From positions 1 to 42,123 of the forward strand of contig JALRBQ010000047.1 in assembly GCA_023257655.1 (NCBI GenBank): DNA of 42,123 bases, read 5' to 3'. Position numbers and translations under genes: made by a program. Below, piece after piece: positions 18,065 to 27,406 of the stretch. The stretch's first letter is position 1. The number at the start of each line of letters is the position of its first letter. The notes beneath the pieces were generated by a model. It was not told where the DNA came from, did no database searches, and saw only the letters and a program-made list of their open reading frames with translations. The DNA comes from Pseudomonadales bacterium (GTDB lineage Bacteria > Pseudomonadota > Gammaproteobacteria > Pseudomonadales > Pseudohongiellaceae).

Positions 18065-19111
18065 TCAGATCTTGACGGCGTGGGTCCAGCCGTAAGGATC
18101 AGGCAGACGACCGACCTGAATACCGGTAAGCAGATCATACAACTGCTGCATCACCGGGCCGGAACTCTGGCCATCCTTATAGATGACGTGCCAGGCATCA
18201 TCGAACCAGATCTTGCCGACGAAGGACAACACAGCCGCAGTACCACAGGCGGCCGCCTCGTCGAACTGGTCGAATTCGGCGCGCAAGTCGATAGGACGTT
18301 CCGCTGTGGGCATCTTGAGCTGGTCTTTGGCGAGCACCATCAGCGAGCGTCGGGTAATACTTGGCAGGATGGCGTTGGAACGCGGGGTTACCAGGCTGCC
18401 GTCCTTCATCGCAATAATGATGTTGGCCGAGCCCGCTTCATCGATGTAGCGATGTTCCCGCGCATCCAGATACAGCGCCTCATTGGCGCCGAGCTGCTGG
18501 GCCAGGCGGGTTGCCAACAGACCACCGGCATAGTTTGCACCGACCTTGAAGCTGCCTGTGCCGCTGGGGGCAGCGCGATCCAGCGCCGAAACCGCGAGCG
18601 AGATCACGGAGAGCCCACTGCCCTTGAAATAGGGCCCTACCGGGGACGCGAATACCCGAAACTCGAATTTCTTCGCCGGCCGCAAACCGAGGTTTTCCCC
18701 AACCCCGATCAGCATAGGCCGTATATATAAAGAAGCACCAGACCCATAGGGGGGAATCCAGGCATAGTTCGCGCGCACCACCTGCTCCACCGCATCGATA
18801 AACATCGCTTGCGGCACTTCAGGCATCAGGGTTCTGACAGCGGCGAGATTCATCCGCTCGCTGTTCAGGTCCGGGCGGAACAACAGGACCCGGCCGTCAG
18901 CCGTGGTCTGAGCCTTCATGCCCTCAAAGCACTGCTGCGCGTAATGCAGGGAGGGCGCGCCCTCGTGCACGGAAATCAGGTCGCTGCTCACCAGTTCACC
19001 GGCGCCCCAGGCACCATTTTCATATACAGCGCTAAACCGGTAATCCGTCTTGTGATACTGAAAACCGAGTTCCGACCAATTCAATGCTTTCTTGTCTGCT
19101 AGAGCGTCCAA
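18065..19111 (-). CDS. ilvE: Branched-chain amino acid aminotransferase (type II)
   Basis: The enzyme moves the amino group between glutamate and the keto acids of leucine, isoleucine and valine, with PLP as cofactor. Motifs are FQYHKTDYRF, QQCFEGMKA, LYIRPMLIG, the PLP lysine in GSFKVGANYAGG and DEAGSANIIIA. The sequence matches the longer type II (BCAT) group rather than the short E. coli IlvE. No in-frame ATG exists near the N-terminus. I take TTG at 19109-19111 (MDALADKKALNWSELGF), which fits the family; another TTG at 19171 would add 20 residues of poor similarity. The true start needs N-terminal data. The gene is divergent from tatD. Confidence 0.9.
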   Translation of the reverse strand: MDALADKKALNWSELGFQYHKTDYRFSAVYENGAWGAGELVSSDLISVHEGAPSLHYAQQCFEGMKAQTTADGRVLLFRPDLNSERMNLAAVRTLMPEVPQAMFIDAVEQVVRANYAWIPPYGSGASLYIRPMLIGVGENLGLRPAKKFEFRVFASPVGPYFKGSGLSVISLAVSALDRAAPSGTGSFKVGANYAGGLLATRLAQQLGANEALYLDAREHRYIDEAGSANIIIAMKDGSLVTPRSNAILPSITRRSLMVLAKDQLKMPTAERPIDLRAEFDQFDEAAACGTAAVLSFVGKIWFDDAWHVIYKDGQSSGPVMQQLYDLLTGIQVGRLPDPYGWTHAVKI

Positions 19112-19274
19112 AGTGAATTCCAACCCGAGTGATACAACATGGAGCCGTATTATCTGGCATCGCGGCGCCAATAGCCAGACACGGCCTTGTCTGAGGTGGT
19201 TTCTGGCCCTGCCGCAGACATTACGTTAGACTCCTCGCCCGCGCGGATCCAGACCGGAGGCGAACCAGTACGCA

Positions 19275-20087
19275 ATGCAACTCATCGATATCGGAGCCAA
19301 TCTAACCCACTCCTCCTTCAGCAATGATTTCGAAACGGTGGTCAGGCAAGCTCAGGACGTGGGAGTCGCCCACATCATCCTGACCGGCACCGATGCCGAA
19401 TCGAGTCGGCAGGCAGCCGCACTGGCGCACAACAGTCCCGACTATTTCAGCGCTACCGCCGGCTTCCATCCCCATGTTGCCACCCAGTGCGATGCGGCCG
19501 GTCTGCGCGAGCTGCACGAGCTCGGCCAGTCTGCCGCCGTCGTCGCGATCGGCGAGACCGGGCTCGACTACAACCGCAATTTTTCGCCGGCACCGTTGCA
19601 GGTCGAGGTGTTTGCCCGCCATCTGGAACTGGCCGCGGCGCTGAATAAACCGGTATTTCTGCATCAGCGTGATGCGCACGAGGACTTTCTCGGTGTGCTG
19701 CGGGAACAGCGTGATGCGCTCCGCGGCGGAGTCGTGCACTGTTTCACCGACACTGAACAGGCGTTATTCGATTATCTCGACCTGGATATGTATATCGGCA
19801 TCACCGGCTGGATCTGTGACGAACGCCGCGGCAAGGAATTGCAGGCGCTGGTGGCCAGTATTCCCGAAGACCGGCTGTTGCTCGAGACTGATGCGCCTTA
19901 CCTGTTGCCCCGGACCCTGACTCCGAAACCGAAGTCGCGTCGCAATGAACCGCGCCATCTCACTGCAGTGCTTGAAACCGTCGCACATTGTTGCCGTCGC
20001 AGCCCGGTTAACGTCGCGGCTTCCACCACGGCCAATGCCATGCGCCTGTTCGGCATCAAACCCACGCCTCCTGCCGCGACGGCCTGA
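19275..20087 (+). CDS. tatD: TatD-family metal-dependent deoxyribonuclease
   Basis: TatD hydrolases are TIM-barrel metallo-enzymes with 3'-5' exonuclease activity, linked to DNA repair and quality control. The 270-residue product has IDIGANLTHSSF at the start, TAGFHPHVA, the metal-ligand glutamate in GETGLDYNRNFS, HQRDAHEDF, HCFTDTEQALFDY and LLLETDAPYLLPRTL near the end. This pattern (GANLT and PRTL) is closer to TatD proper than to YcfH or YjjV. GGAGG at about 19256-19260 is farther than usual from the ATG at 19275. The gene converges on the glutaredoxin-like gene with six bases between. Confidence 0.93.
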   Translation: MQLIDIGANLTHSSFSNDFETVVRQAQDVGVAHIILTGTDAESSRQAAALAHNSPDYFSATAGFHPHVATQCDAAGLRELHELGQSAAVVAIGETGLDYNRNFSPAPLQVEVFARHLELAAALNKPVFLHQRDAHEDFLGVLREQRDALRGGVVHCFTDTEQALFDYLDLDMYIGITGWICDERRGKELQALVASIPEDRLLLETDAPYLLPRTLTPKPKSRRNEPRHLTAVLETVAHCCRRSPVNVAASTTANAMRLFGIKPTPPAATA

Positions 20088-20093
20088 AACGGC

Positions 20094-20327
20094 TCAGAGC
20101 AGGCTACGCAGCGCTTCAGGGGTAAAGGGCCAGCCCAGTTCCGATCCTGTGGCGACATTCATCACAACGGGTATACGTATACCGTAACGCTCGACAAGCA
20201 TTGGATCATCGCTGATTTCCACCGCTGCCACCGCCACCAAACCCTCCGCCTCCAATGCGGCGAGCATCTCGGCCGCCTGTTCACACAGATGACAACCCAG
20301 CGTCGTATAAAGTACTACGCTAGTCAT
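20094..20327 (-). CDS. Glutaredoxin-like (DUF836) thiol protein
   Basis: The 77-residue product starts MTSVVLYTTLGCHLCEQA and has a thioredoxin-like fold with a CHLC redox pair, the cis-proline region RIPVV and a C-terminal helix (FTPEALRSLL). This matches the DUF836/YruB-like glutaredoxin family. The role is unknown; thiol-disulfide exchange is inferred. The ATG at 20325-20327 overlaps the pyrD stop by eight bases, so it is coupled to pyrD and is the last gene of gdhB-pyrD-grx. Confidence 0.8.
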   Translation of the reverse strand: MTSVVLYTTLGCHLCEQAAEMLAALEAEGLVAVAAVEISDDPMLVERYGIRIPVVMNVATGSELGWPFTPEALRSLL

Positions 20328-21354
20328 GGACGATGGCACGCAAGATTTCATCGATTAACGCTGGACCACGATAAATGAAGCCGCTGTAGAGCTGCAACAG
20401 GTCAGCGCCAGCTTCCAGTTTTGCCCTGGCATCGGCTCCGGACATGATGCCTCCCACGCCGATGATAGGTAACCTGTCGCCAACATGGGACTTGATCGCC
20501 GCGATGACAGCGGTGGAGGCGGCTGTCAGCGGCGCTCCACTCAGGCCACCGGCCTCTGCTGCGAACGGACTGCCACCGATGCGTGTGCGGTCGAGCGTGG
20601 TATTGGTGGCGATCACACCATCGATGCCCTGCTGTAGCAGACTCTCACAACACACTCGAATCTCATCTTCAGCAAGATCAGGCGCCAACTTAACCAGCAG
20701 CGGTACGTAACGACCGTGGCGAGTATCAAGCAGTGCCTGCTCCTGTTTCAGGGCGTGAAGCAATTGATTGAACTCGGCACCAAACTGGAGACTGCGCAGG
20801 CCAGGCGTATTCGGCGAGGAAATGTTTACCGTCACATAGTCCGCGCTGGCGTAGCAACGGCGCAGGCAAATCAGATAATCATCGACGGCAAGTTCCACAG
20901 GAGTGTCGAAATTCTTGCCAATATTGATGCCGACGATACCGGGTCGGTGACGCCGGGCAAGCTGGGTCAGAGCATGTTCGATGCCCTTGTTATTGAATCC
21001 CATGCGGTTGATGATGGCCTGTTCCGGTCGCAGGCGAAACAACCGCGGCTTCTGATTGCCCGGCTGCGGACGCGGCGTCAATGTACCCACTTCAATGAAG
21101 GCAAATCCCTGGGCAGTCAGAGCGTCGACGTGATCGGCATTCTTGTCCAGCCCGGCAGCGAGTCCGACCCGGTGCGGAAATTCCAGTCCCAGTAACTGCA
21201 CCGGTTGTGCCAGACGCGGATCACCGCCGGCCAACAGACCCGCGAGCCCGAGTCGCTCACTCAAGGCCATCGCCTTGAGTGCGGCGTTGTGGGAGGCTTC
21301 CGGAGGCAGACAGAACAGCGCGTTTCGAATTAGAGTGTAAAGCACTTCGCTCAT
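20320..21354 (-). CDS. pyrD: Dihydroorotate dehydrogenase, class 2 (quinone)
   Basis: PyrD oxidises dihydroorotate to orotate in pyrimidine synthesis and passes electrons to quinone at the inner membrane. The 344-residue product has an N-terminal amphipathic extension (VLYTLIRNALFCLPPEASHNAAL) that marks class 2 enzymes, then GLAAGLDKNADHV, EVGTLTPRPQPGNQKPRLFR, the catalytic serine in VNISSPNTPGLR and the FMN-phosphate site GVGGI and LLQLYSGFIYRGP. I use the ATG at 21352-21354 with AGGAA five bases upstream. It lies 11 bases after gdhB. Confidence 0.97.
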   Translation of the reverse strand: MSEVLYTLIRNALFCLPPEASHNAALKAMALSERLGLAGLLAGGDPRLAQPVQLLGLEFPHRVGLAAGLDKNADHVDALTAQGFAFIEVGTLTPRPQPGNQKPRLFRLRPEQAIINRMGFNNKGIEHALTQLARRHRPGIVGINIGKNFDTPVELAVDDYLICLRRCYASADYVTVNISSPNTPGLRSLQFGAEFNQLLHALKQEQALLDTRHGRYVPLLVKLAPDLAEDEIRVCCESLLQQGIDGVIATNTTLDRTRIGGSPFAAEAGGLSGAPLTAASTAVIAAIKSHVGDRLPIIGVGGIMSGADARAKLEAGADLLQLYSGFIYRGPALIDEILRAIVHD

Positions 21355-21365
21355 GTTGTTCCTGT

Positions 21366-24300
21366 TCAATTCTGTGTGTGCGTGGCCTGTGCCAGCGCCT
21401 GAAACTCACGCAATACCACCGAAAACATGGAGTAATCAGGCTGCGACTCTGCCTGCAGTTGCCTGAGCATATGCAGGGCGCGGTTGATGGCGGTGGCATG
21501 GCGATCGGCCCAATCCCGCACCTGTGCCTGAGGCGTGAGCCTGCCGCGATTGCTGAGCACCACATTGCAGGTCAGCGCCTGCTGTTGGCGCGACAAATCG
21601 TCGAGATAGGACTCTCGCGCAAGCGCCTGCCAGTAACTTCCCACGGCCGTCTGGTTGATCATCTTGCCAAGCCAGTTCAACTGCAATTCTTCACCAATCG
21701 CATAGAAGGTATCGACCACTCGATCGAGTTTTTCACCAGTGTAATTACTGATTTCAATGAAACTGATCGCCGGGAACAGGAATTCGCACTCGACGATGCC
21801 CTGGGCCAGGGCCTCTGGCACCTTATTGGTCCGCAGATAGACGCGCTTCTCGTCATACATGGCAAGATAGTCTGGCGGTAGCTTGCCTAACAGCATGTCT
21901 CGGGTCGCCTCGATCTTTTTCTGATACGTGTCGATGCCACTGAAGAAGTCGAGACGGGCCTGCTGACTGCGCAACAACCACCGGGTAGAGCGCCGGATCA
22001 GCCGAATCAACCGCGACATCATTTCGATCTGCACCTCGGCGGCGATGCGGAAATCCAGGGCTTCTATAGCTTCCCAGTAGTGTTGGATCTGGAAGATTTC
22101 CTTGACGATGATCGCAGTCTTCACCACCTCTGCGGGGCTTGTGCCAGTGGAATCGGCCATTCGGTACACGAAGCTCGGTCCAAGCAGATTGACAACGGCA
22201 TTCGCCAGTTGAGTGGCGATAATCTCCCGGCGTAACGGGTGCGCCCTGAGCTCACTGGCATAGCGCTTCTGCAACGAGTCCGGGAATGCGCTGTACAGGT
22301 AGCTGTGCAGGAAATCATCTTGCAGATACGAGGCACTGACGAGCTGGATCTTGAGGAACATCTTCATGTAGGACGTCAGGATCGCGATCTCCGGGCGTGT
22401 GAGATAGTCACCCTTGGCATAGCGCTCCTCCAGTGCATCCCGGCTGGGCAGATTCTCCAGCTTGCGATTGAGCCCGGCGTGACGCTCGAGATAATTGATC
22501 AGCTCGGCATACTCGCGATTGCGTAACTCCATCTGCGCCTTGGCGATCCCGATTGCCTGCACTTGATTGTAGTTATTATCCAGCGCCAGAGCCGCCACCT
22601 CATCTGTCATGGATTCCAGCAGGGAGTTGCGCCGCGCACTGCTGAGCTTGCCGTTAACGTGCAGTTTGTTCAGGACAATCTTGATATTGACCTCGTGATC
22701 GGAACAGTCCACGCCGGCGGAGTTATCAATAAAGTCCGTGAGTGATATACCGCCGCGCTTGCCGTACTCGATGCGAGCGAGTTGGGTCATACCCAGGTTG
22801 CCGCCCTCACCGATTACCTTGCAGCGCAATTCGTTGCCGTTGACCCGCAAGGCGTCATTGTTCTTGTCGCCAACATCCGCGTGCGACTCCGACTCAGCCT
22901 TGACGTAGGTTCCAATACCGCCATTCCAAAGCAGATCGACCTCACTGCACAGCAGTTGTCGAATGAATTCATTAGGCGTGAGTGAGTCTGCCGTGATGCC
23001 AAAACGGGCCTTGATCTCCGCCGTCATTCGCACCGATTTGGCCGTACGCTCGAACACGCCACCGCCCCGGGAAATCAGCGCCGCATCATAGTCGGACCAA
23101 TTGGAGCGCGGCAGTTTGAACAGCCGTTGCCGTTCGTTAAAACTGCGTGCCGCATCGGGATTGGGATCGACAAAGATGTGCAGATGATTGAATGCCGCCA
23201 CCAGCTGGATATGCGCCGACAGCAACATGCCATTTCCGAACACGTCGCCGGACATGTCACCGATGCCGACGACGGTAAAGTCCTGCTCCTGTACGTTGAT
23301 GCCGAGTTCGCGGAAATGCCGCTGCACAGAGACCCAGGCTCCCTTTGCAGTAATCCCCATCCGCTTGTGATCGTAGCCGTTGCTGCCACCGGAGGCGAAA
23401 CCGTCACCCAGCCAGAAGCCGTACTCTGCCGCCAGCTTGTTGGCGATATCGGAGAAGGTCGCCGTGCCCTTGTCGGCAGCCACCACCAGATAGGGATCAT
23501 CAGTATCCCGGCGCACGACGTCTCGAGGCGGAACCACAACATCACCTTGCAGGTTATCGGTGAGGTCGAGCAGGCCACTGACAAAGGTCTGGTAACATCG
23601 CACACCCTGTGCCAGATACTGTTCCCGCTGCGACATCGGTACTGGTTCCTTGATGACGAACCCGCCCTTCGCCCCGACTGGCACGATCACGGAATTCTTC
23701 ACCTGCTGTGCCTTGACCAAGCCCAGCACCTCGGTACGGTAATCTTCTGTGCGATCGGACCAGCGCAGCCCTCCGCGAGCCACGTTGCCACCACGCAGAT
23801 GCACGCCTTCTACTTGCCGTGAAAACACGAAGATCTCAAACTTCGGTTTTGGCAGAGGCACCCCGTCAATGCGCTGCGGATCGAATTTGAATGAGAAATA
23901 ATCCTTCAGAACACCCTCGCGGTCCGGTTGGAAATAATTCGTGCGTAGCGTGCCGTCGATGACATTGAGGAAACCGCGTAGCACACTATCCTCTGACAGG
24001 TTGACGACAGCATCGATAGCGGTGACCACGGTTTCCCGCAAGGACCTGGCGCGCTTTGCCCGGCCCTTCTCCCGCGCCGGGTCAAACAGCACATGAAAGT
24101 AGTCGATGAGCAAATGACTGATCTGTTGATGGCGCGCCAGGGTCTCCGCCATGTAGCGCAGGCCGTATCCGAACTGGATCTGCTTGAGATAGGCGGCAAA
24201 TGCCCGTAACAATGCTGCATCGCGCCAGGACACCCCCGCGGCGACAACGAGCGCGTTGTAACTGTCATCGTTAATGCGTCGACGCCAGATGGCCCGGAAT

Positions 24301-26210
24301 GCATCCTCGAAATAGTGACGCAAGGTGTCACTGAACTCGCCCTCGCCGAACTTGCGATAGAGCGAGAATTCATGCAACCACACCGGATACTCTGTGCCGG
24401 GTTGCAGCACGAAAGTTTTTTCGGAGATGATATTCAGCCCCAGATTTTCAAGAATCGGATCGACATCCGACAGGAATAACTGCTGGCGGTAACTGAAGAT
24501 CTTGAAACACAACTCGGCGCCTGCACTCGAGGTGCAGCCACTGAGCTGCAGCGCCAGATCCTCCGAGTCAATGACCTTGCCGATACATTCGATATCAGCG
24601 GCAGCGGTCTCCGCTGTATAACTTTCTTTATATGATTGTGAGAAGCAGCTACCGTAAACGGCATACACTTCCATGGCCTTCTGTTCAGTGTAGCGAGCCT
24701 GCAGGGCATCGAAGAAATGCTCTTCCCAGGGCTTGACCAGTTCAGAGAGTTCTTTCTCGAGTTCTGCCAACTTGTACTTGACGGTGTGAATGAGCGGCGC
24801 CCGCAGAATGAAATGCATGCGCACCAGAATCGAATCCGACAGGTAGGTATTGAAATCGACCTCGACTGCCTGCAGTCGTTCGGCAAGGAATGCCTGAATC
24901 CGCAGGCGTACCGAAGTATTGAAACTATCTCGGGGAATATAGACCAGGCAGGAGAAGAACTTGCCGTATTCATCGCGGCGAATGAACAGCTTTGTGGTCC
25001 GGGTCTCCTGGATCTGGGCAATCTCGATGGCTGTCGCCGCCAGTTGCTTGTGGCTGATCTGGAACAACTCATCCCGCGGGTAGACGTTGATGACCTGCAA
25101 CAGGTCCTTGATGCTGTGACCATTGGGCGCAAACCCGGAATGCGTCAGGACCCGGTTAACCTTCTTGCGCACGAGTGGAATTTCCAGCGCAGCCCGATAA
25201 TACACGGCCGAGGTATAGAGCCCACTGAAGCGATGCTCAACGGCAACCTTGCCCTGCTTGTCGAATTCCTTGATCAGGACATAGTCAAAATACGCGGGTC
25301 GATGCACCCGCGAACGCACGCTGGACTTGGCAAAGCTGAGAATTCGCTTCTTCAGAATCAACTCACCGGTTCCGGCGGGCAAGTCGTCGAAGCGAGCACG
25401 CTTCTTCAGGCCGGTCTTGAAGCGGGATACACCCAGCAGAGAATCATCCTGCAATTCGACGACGCGTCCGGCCTTCGAATTACGAATGCGATAAGCCTCA
25501 TACCCCAGGAAAATGAAATGGTTCTCGACCAGCCAGAGAATGAATTCCAGGGACTCGGCCGCCTCTTCTGGCACTACCGGTAACGCCGACAGATCCGTTT
25601 GCAAGCGTTCAGTGATGGCAATCGCGCGCCGCACCATCTCAGGGAAATCGGCGACGGCAGCCGAGACGTGTTGCAAGGTCTCCTCGACCTCCTGCCTGAT
25701 CTCCGCATAACGCCTGTGCTCCACCGGCAGACAACGTACGCAACAGAGCGCCTCGGCATGATAGCCCGAGCGAGCGACAACACTGAGGTCAATCAGATTA
25801 CCGGTGGCGGCATTACGCTTGGCAAAAATCACGGCGTTGTTGACACGCTTGATAGTGAGACCAATGCGATTCATGCCCTGACGCAGCGAGTCGACGATGA
25901 ACGGCATGTCGTTCATCAGCACGAAGACTCCCATCGTCGATTGCTGGGAACTGTCTGCGCCGGGATTGTGGGCGAGAATCTCGATCTTGCGTGTACCCGC
26001 CTTGTGCGTCGCGATAAAACCCCAGGCTTCGATCAACAAACGATACAGCTCTTGCTCTGGCAACTTCTTCAATTCGGTCTTGGACGTGCTGGCAAAATAC
26101 TGCCGAGCGAAAATCTTCAGGGCATGCGCTTTCTTGGTAGCGAAGTGTTTGTCGATTTCCTTATACACTGGAATCAGACGACTGTTTTCTGTCAATGCAA
26201 CTTCATTCAT
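21366..26210 (-). CDS. gdhB: NAD-dependent glutamate dehydrogenase, 180-kDa class
   Basis: This 1614-residue enzyme oxidatively deaminates glutamate to 2-oxoglutarate with NAD+, mainly a catabolic role. The length is normal for the large class found in Pseudomonas, Shewanella and actinobacteria. The N-terminal half carries the ACT-like and helical regulatory segments. The catalytic domain has RGGNVARGGLRWSDRTEDYR, PVGAKGGFVIKEP with Lys848, and ADKGTATFSDIAN. A nucleotide-binding domain follows (TVVGIGDMSGDVFGNGML) and a long C-terminal helical domain. The ATG at 26208-26210 is the likely start. No frameshift is seen. pyrD follows at once; the pairing gives no obvious metabolic link. Confidence 0.97.
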   Translation of the reverse strand: MNEVALTENSRLIPVYKEIDKHFATKKAHALKIFARQYFASTSKTELKKLPEQELYRLLIEAWGFIATHKAGTRKIEILAHNPGADSSQQSTMGVFVLMNDMPFIVDSLRQGMNRIGLTIKRVNNAVIFAKRNAATGNLIDLSVVARSGYHAEALCCVRCLPVEHRRYAEIRQEVEETLQHVSAAVADFPEMVRRAIAITERLQTDLSALPVVPEEAAESLEFILWLVENHFIFLGYEAYRIRNSKAGRVVELQDDSLLGVSRFKTGLKKRARFDDLPAGTGELILKKRILSFAKSSVRSRVHRPAYFDYVLIKEFDKQGKVAVEHRFSGLYTSAVYYRAALEIPLVRKKVNRVLTHSGFAPNGHSIKDLLQVINVYPRDELFQISHKQLAATAIEIAQIQETRTTKLFIRRDEYGKFFSCLVYIPRDSFNTSVRLRIQAFLAERLQAVEVDFNTYLSDSILVRMHFILRAPLIHTVKYKLAELEKELSELVKPWEEHFFDALQARYTEQKAMEVYAVYGSCFSQSYKESYTAETAAADIECIGKVIDSEDLALQLSGCTSSAGAELCFKIFSYRQQLFLSDVDPILENLGLNIISEKTFVLQPGTEYPVWLHEFSLYRKFGEGEFSDTLRHYFEDAFRAIWRRRINDDSYNALVVAAGVSWRDAALLRAFAAYLKQIQFGYGLRYMAETLARHQQISHLLIDYFHVLFDPAREKGRAKRARSLRETVVTAIDAVVNLSEDSVLRGFLNVIDGTLRTNYFQPDREGVLKDYFSFKFDPQRIDGVPLPKPKFEIFVFSRQVEGVHLRGGNVARGGLRWSDRTEDYRTEVLGLVKAQQVKNSVIVPVGAKGGFVIKEPVPMSQREQYLAQGVRCYQTFVSGLLDLTDNLQGDVVVPPRDVVRRDTDDPYLVVAADKGTATFSDIANKLAAEYGFWLGDGFASGGSNGYDHKRMGITAKGAWVSVQRHFRELGINVQEQDFTVVGIGDMSGDVFGNGMLLSAHIQLVAAFNHLHIFVDPNPDAARSFNERQRLFKLPRSNWSDYDAALISRGGGVFERTAKSVRMTAEIKARFGITADSLTPNEFIRQLLCSEVDLLWNGGIGTYVKAESESHADVGDKNNDALRVNGNELRCKVIGEGGNLGMTQLARIEYGKRGGISLTDFIDNSAGVDCSDHEVNIKIVLNKLHVNGKLSSARRNSLLESMTDEVAALALDNNYNQVQAIGIAKAQMELRNREYAELINYLERHAGLNRKLENLPSRDALEERYAKGDYLTRPEIAILTSYMKMFLKIQLVSASYLQDDFLHSYLYSAFPDSLQKRYASELRAHPLRREIIATQLANAVVNLLGPSFVYRMADSTGTSPAEVVKTAIIVKEIFQIQHYWEAIEALDFRIAAEVQIEMMSRLIRLIRRSTRWLLRSQQARLDFFSGIDTYQKKIEATRDMLLGKLPPDYLAMYDEKRVYLRTNKVPEALAQGIVECEFLFPAISFIEISNYTGEKLDRVVDTFYAIGEELQLNWLGKMINQTAVGSYWQALARESYLDDLSRQQQALTCNVVLSNRGRLTPQAQVRDWADRHATAINRALHMLRQLQAESQPDYSMFSVVLREFQALAQATHTQN

Positions 26211-26361
26211 CGTTGTGTACTCTCCCGGTTGACCCGACGTGCGATGTGGTATTTTTTCGTCGAGTTAACCCTGTTTGCAGCGTGTTCAAAACGCATCGCA
26301 AACATCCAAAAATAGTGGGGCGCAGGCCTGTGTGGGCGCTACATTACGCTACAATCTCCGC

Positions 26362-26390
26362 CTAGACATCCCCCATAAAACGTTTACAAT
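26362..26390 (+). promoter_or_regulatory. Likely sigma-70 promoter of the moxR-bat operon
   Basis: TAGACA at 26362-26367 and TACAAT at 26385-26390 are separated by 17 bases and each match the sigma-70 consensus at five of six positions. Transcription would begin near 26397, about 40 bases before the moxR ATG. The 225-base gap (26211-26435) also holds the gdhB promoter on the other strand, which I could not place. Confidence 0.6.
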
Positions 26391-26435
26391 CCATGACTTT
26401 GCCTTACGCGCTCCGTCACCAAGAGAATTCGAACT

Positions 26436-27395
26436 ATGAGCCAGCACGGAATAATAACAGAACTCAAAAATTGGTTATCCCATCAAATCATAGGACAAGA
26501 GCGCTTACTAGACCGATTGCTGATAGCCCTGTTGGCCGATGGTCACCTCCTTGTCGAAGGTGCTCCCGGTCTGGCGAAGACCAAAGCCATCAAAGATTTG
26601 TCCCGCGCCATCGAAGGCGATTTCCACCGCATCCAGTTTACCCCCGACCTGTTACCCAGCGACATCACCGGCACCGAGGTCTTCCGTCCCGAGGATGGAT
26701 CATTCCGCTTCCAACAAGGTCCTATCTTCCACAATCTGGTACTCGCTGACGAAATCAACCGGGCTCCGGCCAAAGTACAGTCCGCCCTGCTCGAAGCGAT
26801 GGCCGAACATCAAGTGAGCGTGGGCCGGGAATCCTTTGCCCTGCCACCCCTGTTCCTGGTCATGGCGACACAGAACCCGATCGAGCAGGAAGGCACCTAC
26901 CCTCTGCCTGAAGCCCAACTCGACCGCTTCCTGATGCACGTCACGATCGGCTATCCGGCGATCGATGCCGAGCGCCAGATCCTGCAGCTGGTACGCGATG
27001 AGGCCCAGAACAAGGTTGCTGCTCCGCCGAACGAAGTCTCCCAGGAGAATCTGTTCGCGGCGCGTCAGGAAATTCTCGCGATGCACATGGCCCCCGAGGT
27101 CGAGGAATACATCATCCAGATCATCATGGCCACTCGCATGCCGAAACTCTACGGAGATGACGTGGCGGGCTGGCTGGAATACGGCGCGAGTCCGCGGGGT
27201 ACGATCTCCCTCGACCGCTGTGCCCGTGCTCATGCCTGGATCCAGGGCCGCGACTTCGTCAGCCCGGACGATGTCCAGGAAATCATGTTTGATGTGCTGC
27301 GCCATCGTATCCTGCTGAGCTTCGAGGCTGAAGCCAGCGGAGTCACGCCCGACAAGGTACTGGAGACAATTCGCGAACGCGTGCCCTCCGCCTAG
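26436..27395 (+). CDS. MoxR-family AAA+ ATPase of the Bat cluster
   Basis: MoxR ATPases act as chaperone-like partners of von Willebrand A (VWA) proteins encoded beside them. The 319-residue protein has Walker A in EGAPGLAKTKA (the GLAKT form is normal for this branch), Walker B in LVLADEINRAPAKVQSALLEAM, sensor 1 in MATQNPIEQEGTYPLPEAQL and a C-terminal lid domain with GASPRGTISL. All motifs are intact, in contrast to the second MoxR gene at 35588-36565. It is the first gene of a tightly packed plus-strand operon running to batD. Confidence 0.95.
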   Translation: MSQHGIITELKNWLSHQIIGQERLLDRLLIALLADGHLLVEGAPGLAKTKAIKDLSRAIEGDFHRIQFTPDLLPSDITGTEVFRPEDGSFRFQQGPIFHNLVLADEINRAPAKVQSALLEAMAEHQVSVGRESFALPPLFLVMATQNPIEQEGTYPLPEAQLDRFLMHVTIGYPAIDAERQILQLVRDEAQNKVAAPPNEVSQENLFAARQEILAMHMAPEVEEYIIQIIMATRMPKLYGDDVAGWLEYGASPRGTISLDRCARAHAWIQGRDFVSPDDVQEIMFDVLRHRILLSFEAEASGVTPDKVLETIRERVPSA

Positions 27396-27406
27396 AGGCC
27401 CTGCGC

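Noticed and set aside
25599..26315. Long ORF of 238 codons antisense to gdhB, and similar long ones antisense to purF (37096-38133) and to the DUF58 remnant (34853-35773)
   Set aside because: They lie wholly opposite strongly recognised genes, show no family motif, and are explained by the codon bias of the real genes.
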